Both the position numbers and the translations under genes were made by a program. From Robertmurraya kyonggiensis (GTDB lineage Bacteria; Bacillota; Bacilli; Bacillales; Cytobacillaceae), in assembly GCF_005116465.1 (NCBI RefSeq), contig NZ_SWBM01000004.1:1-64000 (forward strand): a stretch of DNA of 64,000 nt, written 5' to 3'. Shown here one piece after another: positions 27,882 through 37,284 of the stretch (position 1 is the stretch's first letter; the number at the start of each line of letters is the position of its first letter). A model generated the notes under the pieces. That model saw only the letters and a list, made by a program, of their open reading frames with translations. It did no database searches and was not told the origin of the DNA.

Positions 27882-28076
27882 ATGATGAGAAGAAGATATA
27901 ATCCGTATTCGCTTCCGCCTTGGCTGCGAAAGTCGCGAGGGGTACTCGGGCAATTTATTATCCCATTTTGTATCTTTCAAGGAGTACGAACACTCCTATT
28001 CCCAACCGCTTTTGATGTGCTATTCTTGATCGCTCTTATTTTAATTGCTTTTGCTTTCAAATTGGACTTAATTTAG
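27882..28076 (+). CDS. Small membrane protein between valS and ysxE
   Basis: A 64-residue hypothetical protein. A basic N-terminus (MMRRRYNPYSLPPWLRKSR) is followed by two hydrophobic helices, roughly 22-40 and 44-62. A strong ribosome site GGAGGG precedes two tandem ATGs (27882 and 27885). It is convergent with ysxE, which ends 14 bp away, and divergent from valS. I do not recognise a function. The clear ribosome site and membrane pattern support it as a real gene. Confidence 0.65.
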   Translation: MMRRRYNPYSLPPWLRKSRGVLGQFIIPFCIFQGVRTLLFPTAFDVLFLIALILIAFAFKLDLI

Positions 28077-28090
28077 GAGCCCATTTTATA

Positions 28091-29152
28091 TCAACCTTGG
28101 GCTCCATCCTGTCCCTCAGCTTCAGCCTGTGCCGCTTCTTGTGCTAATTTCTTCTGCCTTTCAATTTCATCGATGCGCATGACAATATATTCAATATTTT
28201 TCAACTGCCAATATTGTCTTTGCAGTCTTTGAACAAACTTTCGCTCATTTTTATTTGGGGATTTATAATAATCTTCTACAATTCTAATAAAAGGTCCTGG
28301 CTGTGCAAAATAGCTTAAGAGAAGATGCAATTCGGCTTCTTTTAAAGGAAAATACTTAAAGTATGTGTAGAGCCAGTCTACACAATCCTCATTATTCTTT
28401 GGATAGGTCTTCAAAGCTCTTGATAAAAACGGCAACAAATCATGCATTGGAGAACCCTGTCTACTATCCTCGAAGTTGGCAAAAAAGCCATATCCTCTAT
28501 CATCATAGATAAAATGCTCCGTCGATAACTTTCCATGAGAAATGACTATTCGTGCTTTATTGTCATCCTTTGTCTTCTCAAACCATTCCTTAAATTGATT
28601 CGTTGAATAGCGAAGGGCCTGACTAATATCATTGTAATAGAGACAAAAGAGCAGCTCGAACGGAGACATATACCACTGATTTTCACAATGCTCTAGGAAC
28701 CCCTCAACAAATTCATTTTCCGTTTCCCATTCATGAATGGTCGCCTCATAATGCTCCTGTTTCTCCTCTTTATTAATCGACACCTCTCGAACCGATAAGA
28801 TATGAAGCCTAGCTAATTCCCTGAACATTTGCTTATGCCGCTCATCCTGTTCTTCTTTTACTTCATTCGGTAGCCATGGCATTAAATAATACAAATGATT
28901 GTTATGGATAATTGCATAGCGTCCATCTAACGTGGGGTAAATTGGGACAATACGATTGTAGCCCTTTTGATAAAGGTACTGAACGTTTTTGATAAAATGG
29001 GTCCCATGTGTTGGAGGAATTTTTTTCAAGGCAAAGACACCTTTATCTCCATAGATTCTGCTTACCTTCCCGAAATTTTCAACAAAGTGAGGTGTGACCC
29101 CAAAATGTTTCAGAATCGGGGAAACTTCCTTCAATTGATTCGATTTACTCAC
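28091..29152 (-). CDS. ysxE: YsxE, CotS-family spore coat kinase-like protein
   Basis: Member of the CotS/YsxE family of aminoglycoside-phosphotransferase-fold proteins found in spore coats; enzymatic activity is not established. The 353-residue protein has a kinase-like N-lobe (GDKGVFALKKI, the Lys being the presumed nucleotide-binding residue), a hinge (LYYLMPWLPN) and a catalytic-loop-like SHGKLSTEHFIYD with FANFEDSRQGSPMHDL after it. An Ala/Glu/Gln-rich tail ends it. The start is GTG at 29152 with only a weak ribosome site. It lies downstream of spoVID as in B. subtilis, but here the two are separated by a 300-bp gap that holds a repeat element. Confidence 0.87.
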   Translation of the reverse strand: MSKSNQLKEVSPILKHFGVTPHFVENFGKVSRIYGDKGVFALKKIPPTHGTHFIKNVQYLYQKGYNRIVPIYPTLDGRYAIIHNNHLYYLMPWLPNEVKEEQDERHKQMFRELARLHILSVREVSINKEEKQEHYEATIHEWETENEFVEGFLEHCENQWYMSPFELLFCLYYNDISQALRYSTNQFKEWFEKTKDDNKARIVISHGKLSTEHFIYDDRGYGFFANFEDSRQGSPMHDLLPFLSRALKTYPKNNEDCVDWLYTYFKYFPLKEAELHLLLSYFAQPGPFIRIVEDYYKSPNKNERKFVQRLQRQYWQLKNIEYIVMRIDEIERQKKLAQEAAQAEAEGQDGAQG

Positions 29153-29202
29153 CCAAAACCACTTCTTCCCTCAGCAAAATAGTAGCTCTTTTCTTAACGC
29201 AA

Positions 29203-29369
29203 AGCTCTGTTAAAGGTTGGTTATTGAATTTATAACATTGAAAAATAGAAGGAAAAATTCCGGCTAAATTAAGAAATTCACCTATTTCACTATAATTAAG
29301 CGGAATTTTTCCGGTTAGTTTGTACACCAGTCGAAAATCAAAAAATCAACAACGACAATAACAAAGCCT
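29203..29369. repeat. MITE-like palindromic repeat, copy A (short)
   Basis: A 167-bp intergenic repeat in the spoVID-ysxE gap. Its left end (AGCTCTGTTAAAGG, then TTATTGAATTTATAACATTG) and right end (AAAATCAAC, then GACAATAACAAAGCC) are near copies of the ends of the repeat at 61215-61494 and are imperfect inverted repeats of each other. Inside are two palindromic units of the type GGAAAAATTCCGG. No coding capacity. Confidence 0.75.
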
Positions 29370-29453
29370 AACGCCAAATAAAATAGCCGAGCAGGTTTTT
29401 CCTCCCCACCCAGCCAGTTTTCATCATGTGTATATTAAGACCCATTCACTCCA

Positions 29454-30542
29454 TTAATTGTGAGCAACGGTAGCTGGAATATACAAAACCTGCCCCTCAT
29501 AAACATCTTGATTAACCTCTAAATGATTCACCTTCAAGAGTTGTTGAACAGAAATGTCATATCTCTCAGCCAATACATCAAGTGTATCTCCATTTTGAAC
29601 AATGCATACCCTTAGCTTTGCCACATCTTCCTCAATTTCTTTTCGAGCCAAAAATTCAGTAATAGAAATACCTTGCTTTTTCGATTTCTTCTTCTTTTTC
29701 TTAGTTTCAACTTCCTCTGCGGCAGGAGCTTCTTCTTCAAAGGATGGCTCTTCGTATTCTATCTCTGCTTCTTCCACGGCAGGCTGGTTCAAATTAGCCT
29801 CAGCATTCGTACCGTATTCGCTTCTCTGAGCTGAGAAAGAGATATCTGGATAGTCCGGTTTTTCTGATTGAAAGACTTGTAGCGTCGGAATACTGTCTTG
29901 TTCAAATTCAATAGGTGTAGACTCTTCTTCAGGCTCTCCAGAAGTTTTTCGTGCTTCAACCTCGAATGGTTTGAATAGTTGTGCAGTCGGAGGAACTGTT
30001 TCTTCGAATTCCTGTACCTCTTCCGCCACGCTTTCTGGTTGGTTCACCTCAGGTCCACGGAAGGCAAACTCTTGAACTTGCACTTCTTCTTCAACCTCTA
30101 CTTCTTCCTTCTGATCATCGCCTTTTAAGCCAGTAATCGTTAAATCCGCAGTAAGTTTCATGCAGCTTCGTTCAGGAAATGCATAATCAAAGGATTCAAT
30201 TTCAACATCCAGATCATAGATACTAGCAATCCGATGTTGCGGGATTGTAATATCCACCGGGAACCGATGAGAAAATTCCGTAACCCCTTCTCCTCTTTCT
30301 TCTACCTGTTGAATAAATTTAGGTGATGCTGGAAATTCTTCCTCTTCCACATCTACGGAGTGGCGTTTGTACTCTCCTGTTAATTGCAATGCCCCTTCGA
30401 TCGTTACGTACTGCTCATTTTCATGAATGGTTATATTTGGGTCAAGCGAAATTGTGATTAACTCCGCTACTTCCTGTCCTTTTTGAAACCATACCGATTC
30501 TTCCAAGGAAAAACGTAAGAATGACTCATTTCCTTCAGACAA
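29454..30542 (-). CDS. spoVID: SpoVID, spore coat encasement protein
   Basis: SpoVID is required for the coat to encase the forespore and is recruited by SpoIVA. The 362-residue protein has a conserved N-terminal domain (SFLRFSLEESVWFQKGQEV), an acidic low-complexity middle (about 150-295) with a lysine cluster (KKKKKKSKKQ near 285-294), and a C-terminal LysM domain (CIVQNGDTLDVLAERYDIS ... NHLEVNQDVYEGQVLYIP). The TTG start at 30542 follows GGAGGAG by 5 nt. Usual length is around 450-575 in some Bacillus, so the middle is short here. Confidence 0.93.
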   Translation of the reverse strand: MSEGNESFLRFSLEESVWFQKGQEVAELITISLDPNITIHENEQYVTIEGALQLTGEYKRHSVDVEEEEFPASPKFIQQVEERGEGVTEFSHRFPVDITIPQHRIASIYDLDVEIESFDYAFPERSCMKLTADLTITGLKGDDQKEEVEVEEEVQVQEFAFRGPEVNQPESVAEEVQEFEETVPPTAQLFKPFEVEARKTSGEPEEESTPIEFEQDSIPTLQVFQSEKPDYPDISFSAQRSEYGTNAEANLNQPAVEEAEIEYEEPSFEEEAPAAEEVETKKKKKKSKKQGISITEFLARKEIEEDVAKLRVCIVQNGDTLDVLAERYDISVQQLLKVNHLEVNQDVYEGQVLYIPATVAHN

Positions 30543-30631
30543 AGCGACTCCTCCTTTCGTATCCTCTCATTAATCACCATGTCATTAACAATTTATGAGT
30601 GGGAGAAGTCTTTTATGATAACTTTAGCCAT

Positions 30632-30656
30632 AAAAAAAGCCACCAGAAAAGGTGAC
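30632..30656 (-). terminator. Terminator of the TetR gene
   Basis: Stem GTCACC/GGTGGC with loop TTTTCT, followed by seven T on the minus strand. It separates the regulator gene from spoVID. Confidence 0.75.
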
Positions 30657-30709
30657 TATTATTATCTTTGATTTCCACACAGGTACTCGCTTTCAACGAT
30701 CATCATCTG

Positions 30710-31315
30710 CTATTTCAAATTTTGTCTTATTGATTGTTTCATAAAATTCAACATTCTCATATGCATTAATGCCATTTCCTCTGGTGTATTTTGTTCATCT
30801 TTTTCTATCCATTGCTCAATTAGACCAAAAAATGCAGATGAAATAAATGCTGTAGTATATTCATGTGGGACATCGATAATATTCTGGTCTTTAATAATAT
30901 TTAATTTTTCATAAAAAGATTCTTTTATATATTCTTTCATTTTTTTAGGAAAAGCTGGATCTCCATTTGAACTAATCATAATTTTAATGAAGCGTTTGTT
31001 TTCCATCAAATAATAAAAGAGTTGAAGAATTGGCGGATACATCATGTCTTTTGAATAATATCTATCAAATTCGTATGGTTTTAATTGCTTTAGTTTTTCA
31101 TGTAGTCCTTTCAACAGTTCATTTTGATTTTTTTCCATTAAGTCATGTTTATCACGGTAATGAAGATAAAATGTACCTCTGTTTAATCCAGCCTTTAACG
31201 TTATATCTCTTACTGAAATAGCATCAAACCCTTTTTCTTCGATTAAATCTATAAGGGTATTTCTTAATAATTCCTTCGTTTTTGCTACTTTCATTTCTCT
31301 TAGTGATTGAACCAT
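30710..31315 (-). CDS. TetR/AcrR family transcriptional regulator
   Basis: A 201-residue regulator. The N-terminal helix-turn-helix is clear (LIDLIEEKGFDAISVRDIT and AGLNRGTFYLHYRDKHDL). The C-terminal ligand-binding region matches the type seen in regulators paired with YhgE/Pip-type membrane proteins. It is divergent from such a gene (31562-32752), so it most likely represses both. Ribosome site AAGGAAG precedes the ATG. Confidence 0.9.
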   Translation of the reverse strand: MVQSLREMKVAKTKELLRNTLIDLIEEKGFDAISVRDITLKAGLNRGTFYLHYRDKHDLMEKNQNELLKGLHEKLKQLKPYEFDRYYSKDMMYPPILQLFYYLMENKRFIKIMISSNGDPAFPKKMKEYIKESFYEKLNIIKDQNIIDVPHEYTTAFISSAFFGLIEQWIEKDEQNTPEEMALMHMRMLNFMKQSIRQNLK

Positions 31316-31342
31316 TTTTATTTCTTCCTTTATAAGTTAATC

Positions 31343-31355
31343 GTTCTGAATGAAC
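31343..31355. promoter_or_regulatory. Candidate TetR operator
   Basis: Inverted repeat GTTC-TGAAT-GAAC in the divergent promoter region, 28 bp upstream of the TetR gene. A partial second copy (GTTTATCAATGAAC) follows at about 31371-31384, and -10-like TATAAT at 31363-31368. Assignment as operator is inferred. Confidence 0.4.
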
Positions 31356-31491
31356 AGTAAGTTATAATCTGTTTATCAATGAACACATTCGTTTTTATTG
31401 ATTATTGAGCTTATTTTAAATTCATTGTAATATTTCTTTGTAACAATAGTCAACTTGTTGTTCATTAATTGGGATTAGAATATAAGGAGGG

Positions 31492-31545
31492 ATGTCACAC
31501 CGTTTTTTGAAACCAAGTTCGCTCTTTTTTACTTTATTACTATAA
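31492..31545 (+). CDS. Possible 17-residue leader peptide upstream of YhgE-like gene
   Basis: A small reading frame that starts MSHRF and ends with FTLLL. The sequence AAGGAGG lies directly before its ATG, unusually close. Its TAA stop is embedded in TATAAGGGAG, the ribosome site of the following membrane protein gene. This arrangement would allow translational coupling, but the tight spacing makes real translation uncertain. Confidence 0.3.
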   Translation: MSHRFLKPSSLFFTLLL

Positions 31546-31561
31546 GGGAGTTTTTAAACTA

Positions 31562-32752
31562 ATGAATATTTTAAAAAACAAATTGGTGTTATTATCACCG
31601 ATCTTTGCTTTAGTAGTCATATTTATTTTTTCACTAACACTTTTTCCATCTGTCCAACCCCAACCGAAAAATTTGCCGATAGCGATTGTTAACGAAGACC
31701 AAGGAGTGCAAATTCCGAATCAACCAAAGATGAATATGGGTGACACAATCGTTGAAATGATACAAAAAACAGCAACAACAACGGACGAAGACCCGGCTGT
31801 GAAATGGGTTGAAGTAAAGACTGCAGATGAAGCACAAAAAGGAATGGATAATCAAAAATATTATGCGGCATTGGTAATTCCGAAAGATTTCAGTGCTAAA
31901 CAAGCATCATTACAGACAACAACGCCTTCTTCACCAGAAGTACAAATCTATATAAATCAGGGGATGAATACTGCGGCATCCACGATGGCAGGACAGGTAT
32001 TAAACGGAATTGTGGATAATATGAACAACAATGTTCGTACCCAACTACTTCAAGGTTTTGAAAAACAAGGTGCAACATTAACAACAGAACAAGCTGCAAG
32101 TCTTGCAACTCCTATTACAAAAAAGGTCACTAATGTTAATGAAATTGGCACAAAAAGTGCAAACGGTAATGCTCCTGTTTCCTTATTCCAGCCACTATGG
32201 ATGGCAAGTCTAGTGGGTGCCGCTATTATCTTTATGGCTGTTAGTAAATTATCGATTGCTAATCGCAAAGAGAATTTTGTCGTAAAGATCGTTCAAATTC
32301 TATTGGGAGCAATTGTTGGTCTTGTCGTTGGATTTGGAATAACTTGGCTGGCAGATGGAATGCTAGGATTACACATCCCAGAATTCACAGATACAGCATT
32401 ATTTTTATCCATTACTGCCTTTAGCTTTTTCCTAATGATATCAGCTGTACTTACACTATTGGGGCTTAAAGGTATGCCTATATTTATCTTAATGCTTTTC
32501 TTTGGTGCACCATTACTTGCAATGGCTCCGGAAATGATGTCTCCATTTTATCGAGATTGGGTTAATCCTTGGTTACCAATGCGATTCATGGTACAGGGTC
32601 TACGAGAGCTGTTCTTCTTCGGTAAAGGATTAACTTGGAGTTCATCTGTGTCTACCCTAGTATGGATTGGAGTAGTGAGTATCCTAGTAATACTTGCTTC
32701 TTCATTAAAACTTAAATCAGTACGTGAAGAAAAATCTCACTCGAATGCCTAA
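31562..32752 (+). CDS. YhgE/Pip-type, ABC-2-like membrane protein
   Basis: A 396-residue protein with one N-terminal membrane helix, a large extracytoplasmic domain of about 180 residues (LPIAIVNEDQGVQI, then YYAALVIPKDFSAKQA) and five or six C-terminal helices from about residue 215. This topology and the IAIVNEDQG motif are typical of the YhgE/Pip and DUF3533 group, which is related to ABC-2 export permeases. No ATPase gene lies nearby. The divergent TetR gene suggests inducible expression, perhaps as an efflux or envelope-stress protein; the substrate is unknown. Confidence 0.82.
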   Translation: MNILKNKLVLLSPIFALVVIFIFSLTLFPSVQPQPKNLPIAIVNEDQGVQIPNQPKMNMGDTIVEMIQKTATTTDEDPAVKWVEVKTADEAQKGMDNQKYYAALVIPKDFSAKQASLQTTTPSSPEVQIYINQGMNTAASTMAGQVLNGIVDNMNNNVRTQLLQGFEKQGATLTTEQAASLATPITKKVTNVNEIGTKSANGNAPVSLFQPLWMASLVGAAIIFMAVSKLSIANRKENFVVKIVQILLGAIVGLVVGFGITWLADGMLGLHIPEFTDTALFLSITAFSFFLMISAVLTLLGLKGMPIFILMLFFGAPLLAMAPEMMSPFYRDWVNPWLPMRFMVQGLRELFFFGKGLTWSSSVSTLVWIGVVSILVILASSLKLKSVREEKSHSNA

Positions 32753-32962
32753 GATATGGTAATTCAAAAGGCAGCACAAGCAAGCTGCGTTAGCTGAAAT
32801 TTCATTAATGACTGAATCCTAAAGGGGATTGGCTTTATAATTGAACGTTACACAAAACAGATTCAGGCAAGAAAATTCAACGCGTGTTCGGTCCAATCCA
32901 ACGAGTTTTACTGCGATATGTTTTTATTTAGTTCGAGAAAATCATGGAAAAGAGGAACTAAA

Positions 32963-33724
32963 ATGAAACTTTCAGGAAATACAATATTGATTACAGGCGG
33001 AAGTGCAGGAATAGGATTGGCTTTCGCGGAACGCTTTATAAAGGCTGGAAATAAAGTCATTGTTTGTGGACGACGTGAAAAGGTACTCCAAAACGCGAAA
33101 GAAAAATTCCCGAGCCTGATTACTCGTGTAAGTGATGTGGCTATTGAATCAGAGCGTGTAGCATTGTTTGATTGGGTAACATCCATCTATCCGGATGTGA
33201 ATGTGTTAATTAACAATGCAGGTATCCAACAACGTTTTCACGTGTTAAATACGGACTCGAAGAACAATTGGAGTCATTTCAGTAAAGAAATCGCAACCAA
33301 TATAGAAGCACCGTTCCAGCTCTCTATGTTATTCGCTCCATTTTTTGCAACAAAAGAAGAGGCAACTATTATTAACGTGACATCTGGGTTAGCTTTTACT
33401 CCAGCTGTGATTGCTCCTGTATATTCAGCAACAAAAGCAGCGCTTCATTCCTTTACACTGAGTCTCAGACACCAACTTTCTGATACGTCTGTAGAAGTCA
33501 TTGAAGTTGCTCCTCCGGCTGTGAATACAGATTTAGGTGGAGCCGGTTTACACACGTTTGGAGAACCATTAGATGCATTCGCAGATGGTATTTTTAAAGG
33601 ATTAGAAGAGGGTAAAAAGGAAATCGGGTATGGAACTTCTGTGAATGCCTTACGTATGTCAAGGGATGAAATCGACGAATGGGTAGAGAAAGCGTACCAA
33701 TTATCGAAAAACATGATGGAATAA
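32963..33724 (+). CDS. Short-chain dehydrogenase, DltE-like
   Basis: A 253-residue SDR oxidoreductase. The cofactor motif TGGSAGIG is at residues 10-17, NNAG near 84, and the catalytic YSATK with upstream Ser in NVTSG near 140-157. CGRREK after the second strand suggests NADP(H) preference. Wording such as DWVTSIYPDVNVLINNAGIQQRF is very close to B. subtilis DltE, but the dlt operon is not here. The start is ATG 32963 behind AGAGGA; the in-frame ATG at 32918 is unsupported. Substrate unknown. Confidence 0.88.
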   Translation: MKLSGNTILITGGSAGIGLAFAERFIKAGNKVIVCGRREKVLQNAKEKFPSLITRVSDVAIESERVALFDWVTSIYPDVNVLINNAGIQQRFHVLNTDSKNNWSHFSKEIATNIEAPFQLSMLFAPFFATKEEATIINVTSGLAFTPAVIAPVYSATKAALHSFTLSLRHQLSDTSVEVIEVAPPAVNTDLGGAGLHTFGEPLDAFADGIFKGLEEGKKEIGYGTSVNALRMSRDEIDEWVEKAYQLSKNMME

Positions 33725-33819
33725 CTACTTGCAAAAAGTTACTAAATTGTTTAGGTACATTTCCAAAATATCAAGATAACAGTTTTTTAAATTGTTCATA
33801 TTGTGAAAAAAAAAACATA

Positions 33820-33848
33820 ACTCGCCGAAGTCATTTTGGCGAGTTTTC
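33820..33848 (+). terminator. Terminator of the SDR gene
   Basis: Stem CTCGCC/GGCGAG with an 11-nt loop, followed by TTTTCATTTT on the plus strand. Confidence 0.7.
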
Positions 33849-34151
33849 ATTTTAAAGTTATCCATTCCTTCTTCAACTAACTGGCCTTGTTAGTGGAAGT
33901 AGATTTTCTCACAATCTTAATACTAAGACTAACATAATTATTTGACAAAAAATCACCTCAACTTTCAGATATTAATGGAGGTAAAATTATTATGATTATT
34001 GATCAATCTTTATCTTAAATAATCGAACTTTGTATTAAGTGATTAAACTTTTAACAAATCTCCAGAAGTCTCATACCTTCCGCCCCAATCCTACTTAGAA
34101 TTACTTTTTATTCCAAGAAATCATTTTGATAAAAAGCATACTTCCAGAGAC
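33849..34151. other. 300-bp gap between SDR and hemL
   Basis: AT-rich sequence without a convincing gene. It contains a TTGACA at 33942-33947 without a matching -10, and a GGAGG followed by an 8-codon frame (33992-34018, MIIDQSLS). These may be leftovers of a decayed gene. Nothing else is recognised. Confidence 0.4.
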
Positions 34152-34195
34152 AAAAAAAGCCGGGAAAATCACAAAAGTGATTAAACCCTGCTTTT
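34152..34195 (-). terminator. Terminator of the hem operon
   Basis: Long stem AGCAGGGTTTAATCAC paired with GTGATTTTCCCGGCT, followed on the minus strand by seven T, directly after the hemL stop. Confidence 0.88.
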
Positions 34196-34204
34196 CAAAT
34201 AAAT

Positions 34205-35494
34205 TTATTTTAGCTTTGAAAATGCAATTTCAGCAGCTGCAATTGTTTTTTCAATGTCCTCATCACTGTGAGCAGTGGACAAGAACAATCCTTCAAATTG
34301 AGATGGTGGTAAGAACACACCTTGGTTCGCCATCTCACGGTAATAAGCAGCAAAGTAGTCTAAATTCGAGGATTTTGCAGTTTCATAATTGATGACATTT
34401 TCATTTGTAAAGAAGAAGCCAATCATTGAACCAGCACGGTTCACTGTGATTGGAATATCATGTTTTTCAGCTGCTTTTTTAAGACCAGCCTCTAACATAT
34501 CCCCTTTACGAATGAACTCATCGTAAGATTCAGGAGTTAACTGGCTAAGTGTTTCATAACCAGCAGTCATCGCAAGTGGATTACCAGATAATGTTCCAGC
34601 TTGATAAATCGGACCACTTGGGGCAATTTGCTCCATGATTTCCGCACGACCACCGTATGCACCAACCGGTAGACCACCACCGATTACTTTTCCAAGACAA
34701 GTTAGGTCTGGAGTAATACCAAAGTAACCTTGAGCACAATTATAGCCTACACGGAAGCCTGTCATGACTTCATCAAAGATAAGAAGTGCGCCATATTGCT
34801 TCGTAATTTCACGAAGGCCTTCTAAGAATCCTGGTAATGGTGGAACAACACCCATGTTTCCAGCTACAGGTTCTACGATTACCCCTGCGATATCATCGCC
34901 GAATTGTTCAAAAGCAAGCTTGACGCCTTCTAGATCATTATAAGGAACTGTAATCGTGTTAATTGCGACTCCTTCTGGAACTCCAGGACTGTCAGGTAAA
35001 CCTAATGTCGCTACACCTGAACCTGCTTTAATTAACAGAGAGTCACCATGACCATGATAGCACCCTTCAAATTTTAAAATCTTGTTTCGATTCGTATACC
35101 CACGTGCAAGACGAAGCGCACTCATTGTCGCTTCTGTACCGGATGAAACCATACGGACGATTTCAATTGAAGGAACTCTCTCTTGAACGAGCTTTGCTAA
35201 TTCATTTTCCTTTACAGTTGGAGCACCAAAGCTTGTACCCATTTCCGCCACTTTTTTAAGAGCTTCCACCACTTGATCGTTTGTATGACCAAGAATGAGT
35301 GGACCCCATGAAAGGACGTAGTCAATATATTCATTGCCATCAATATCATAAATCTTTGAGCCTTTTCCTCGTTCCATGAAAATCGGGTCCATTTGGACTG
35401 ATTTAAACGCACGAACTGGACTATTTACTCCACCAGGCATTAGTTTTTTTGCTTCTTTAAAAGCAGCAATCGATTTTTCATAAGAGCGCATCAT
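34205..35494 (-). CDS. hemL: Glutamate-1-semialdehyde 2,1-aminomutase
   Basis: PLP enzyme that converts glutamate-1-semialdehyde to 5-aminolevulinate in the C5 heme pathway. The class III aminotransferase pattern is clear: [34 protein letters not shown] and the PLP lysine in [16 protein letters not shown]. It has 429 residues. Two ATGs stand in tandem (35494 and 35491); GAGGG spacing slightly favours the second. It is the last gene of hemA-X-C-D-B-L. Confidence 0.96.
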   Translation of the reverse strand: MMRSYEKSIAAFKEAKKLMPGGVNSPVRAFKSVQMDPIFMERGKGSKIYDIDGNEYIDYVLSWGPLILGHTNDQVVEALKKVAEMGTSFGAPTVKENELAKLVQERVPSIEIVRMVSSGTEATMSALRLARGYTNRNKILKFEGCYHGHGDSLLIKAGSGVATLGLPDSPGVPEGVAINTITVPYNDLEGVKLAFEQFGDDIAGVIVEPVAGNMGVVPPLPGFLEGLREITKQYGALLIFDEVMTGFRVGYNCAQGYFGITPDLTCLGKVIGGGLPVGAYGGRAEIMEQIAPSGPIYQAGTLSGNPLAMTAGYETLSQLTPESYDEFIRKGDMLEAGLKKAAEKHDIPITVNRAGSMIGFFFTNENVINYETAKSSNLDYFAAYYREMANQGVFLPPSQFEGLFLSTAHSDEDIEKTIAAAEIAFSKLK

Positions 35495-35529
35495 ATTCCC
35501 TCATTTCCATTGCATTTACTTATTTTCTC

Positions 35530-36507
35530 TTAAGCTTCTCTTAACCATTTCGCGACATCTTTAGCATGGTATGTAATGATGATGTCTGCACCAGCGCGTT
35601 TCATACCCAGTAGCATTTCCATAACGACGCCTTTTTCATCAATCCAGCCGTTCTGAGCAGCTGCTTTGACCATTGAATACTCACCACTTACATTATAAAT
35701 CACTACAGGTATGGTAAAATTATTTTTCACATCGCGGACGATATCCAAATATGGCATTCCTGGCTTCACGATAAGAAAATCTGCGCCTTCAGCCACATCA
35801 GACTCAGCCTCTCTAAATGCTTCTAGACGATTTGCTGGGTCCATTTGATACGTTTTTCTGTCGCCAAATTGAGGTGTACTTTCTGCAGCCTCTCTAAACG
35901 GACCGTAGAATGCAGAAGAATATTTTACAGCGTAAGACATGATAGGTACTTCTTCAAAACCAGCTTCATCTAAGCCAGCACGGATAGCGGCCACAAAACC
36001 GTCCATCATATTAGAAGGGGCAATAATATCCGCTCCTGCTTTTGCTTGACTGACTGCTGTATCCACCAATAATTTTAATGATGGGTCATTTAAAACTTTC
36101 CCGTTTTCAACCATTCCACAATGACCGTGGCTTGTATATTCACATAGACAAGTATCAGCTACCACGATTAATTCTGGGTAATGCTGTTTGATTAAGCGAG
36201 TAGCTTCCTGAACAATCCCGTGATCATGGAAAGCACCCGTTCCGCATTCGTCCTTTTCATCTGGAACCCCAAACAATAGAACCGATTTAATTCCTAAAGA
36301 AACAACCTCATCGATTTCTGCTAATAATTTATCTAGAGATAACTGGTACACGTCTGGCATAGAAGAAATCTCATTACGAACATTATTTCCTTCTACAACA
36401 AAGAGTGGATAAATTAAATCTTCTACATGAAGATGATTTTCACGAACAAGAGAACGCATCGCTGCAGATTGTCTTAAACGACGATGACGACTAAATGATA
36501 AACTCAT
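35530..36507 (-). CDS. hemB: Delta-aminolevulinic acid dehydratase (porphobilinogen synthase)
   Basis: Condenses two 5-aminolevulinate molecules to porphobilinogen. Seen: the zinc-site cysteines in [14 protein letters not shown], the first Schiff-base lysine region ([16 protein letters not shown]) and the second ([13 protein letters not shown]). 325 residues is standard. It has a strong ribosome site (TAGGAGG) and lies 12 bp after hemD. Confidence 0.97.
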   Translation of the reverse strand: MSLSFSRHRRLRQSAAMRSLVRENHLHVEDLIYPLFVVEGNNVRNEISSMPDVYQLSLDKLLAEIDEVVSLGIKSVLLFGVPDEKDECGTGAFHDHGIVQEATRLIKQHYPELIVVADTCLCEYTSHGHCGMVENGKVLNDPSLKLLVDTAVSQAKAGADIIAPSNMMDGFVAAIRAGLDEAGFEEVPIMSYAVKYSSAFYGPFREAAESTPQFGDRKTYQMDPANRLEAFREAESDVAEGADFLIVKPGMPYLDIVRDVKNNFTIPVVIYNVSGEYSMVKAAAQNGWIDEKGVVMEMLLGMKRAGADIIITYHAKDVAKWLREA

Positions 36508-36519
36508 AATTAGTTCCTC

Positions 36520-37284
36520 CTAATTTTTATGTATTTCTAAAAAAGCTACAACTGCTTTAAGCATTTCAAAAGATGTATAGTTTTCTGGCATGACATGGAC
36601 GGTCAAGCCGTGCTCCTCACACCTACGTTTTGAGACTGGACCAATCGCTGCTACAATACAATCCTCTATGCACTCTAGAAGATCCAATTCTCTCACAACG
36701 CTCATAAAATGATCAATCGTAGATGGACTCGTAAAAGGAAGAACATCTAATTCCTTAGACTTTAGCAATTGAACTAGTTTTTCCTTACTTTCTTCAGGAA
36801 AATAAGTTTCATAAATCACCATTTCATCCACGATATGACCCTTATCTTTGAAAAATTGCGCAATCAAATCTCTCGCTAAATTACCTTTCGGAAGTAATAG
36901 CTTGTCTCCTTTTTTCACAAACTGTGAAAACTCTTGAACAAAGCTTTCAGCGACATATTCATGCGGCTTAAAGTCCACTTGGACATTACGTCTCAGCAGT
37001 GCCTGTTCCGTCTTTTCACCGATGACTGCTATCTTCGGAAGCTGAATATTGTCTTCTGTTCCTACTAGTGAAAAAAATGTTTCTACCGTTACATTACTCG
37101 TAAAAATAAGCCAGTCATATGTATGCAAGCTAGGTATTTTTTGATTTTCGACCGGACGGAATGCGAGAAGGGGAATCTCAATAGGAACTCCCCCAAGCTC
37201 TTCTACAATAGTCGAAAAGGATTTAGCATTCTTTTTCCCTCTTGGTACAAGAACCTTTTTTCCACGTAAAGTGGCGGAGCTCAT
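36520..37284 (-). CDS. hemD: Uroporphyrinogen-III synthase
   Basis: Cyclises hydroxymethylbilane with inversion of ring D. The sequence of this family is poorly conserved. Here the two-domain pattern is seen with VLVPRGKKNAKSFS at the start, TSNVTVETF in domain two and the C-terminal LPFTSPSTIDHFMS and AAIGPVSKRRCEEHGLTV blocks. 254 residues. The ATG overlaps the hemC stop (TAATG). Confidence 0.92.
   Translation of the reverse strand: MSSATLRGKKVLVPRGKKNAKSFSTIVEELGGVPIEIPLLAFRPVENQKIPSLHTYDWLIFTSNVTVETFFSLVGTEDNIQLPKIAVIGEKTEQALLRRNVQVDFKPHEYVAESFVQEFSQFVKKGDKLLLPKGNLARDLIAQFFKDKGHIVDEMVIYETYFPEESKEKLVQLLKSKELDVLPFTSPSTIDHFMSVVRELDLLECIEDCIVAAIGPVSKRRCEEHGLTVHVMPENYTSFEMLKAVVAFLEIHKN

Noticed and set aside
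33992-34018. Eight-codon frame MIIDQSLS behind GGAGG and a TTGACA
   Set aside because: No -10 at correct distance, no downstream gene to regulate on that strand, and the frame is too short to support.
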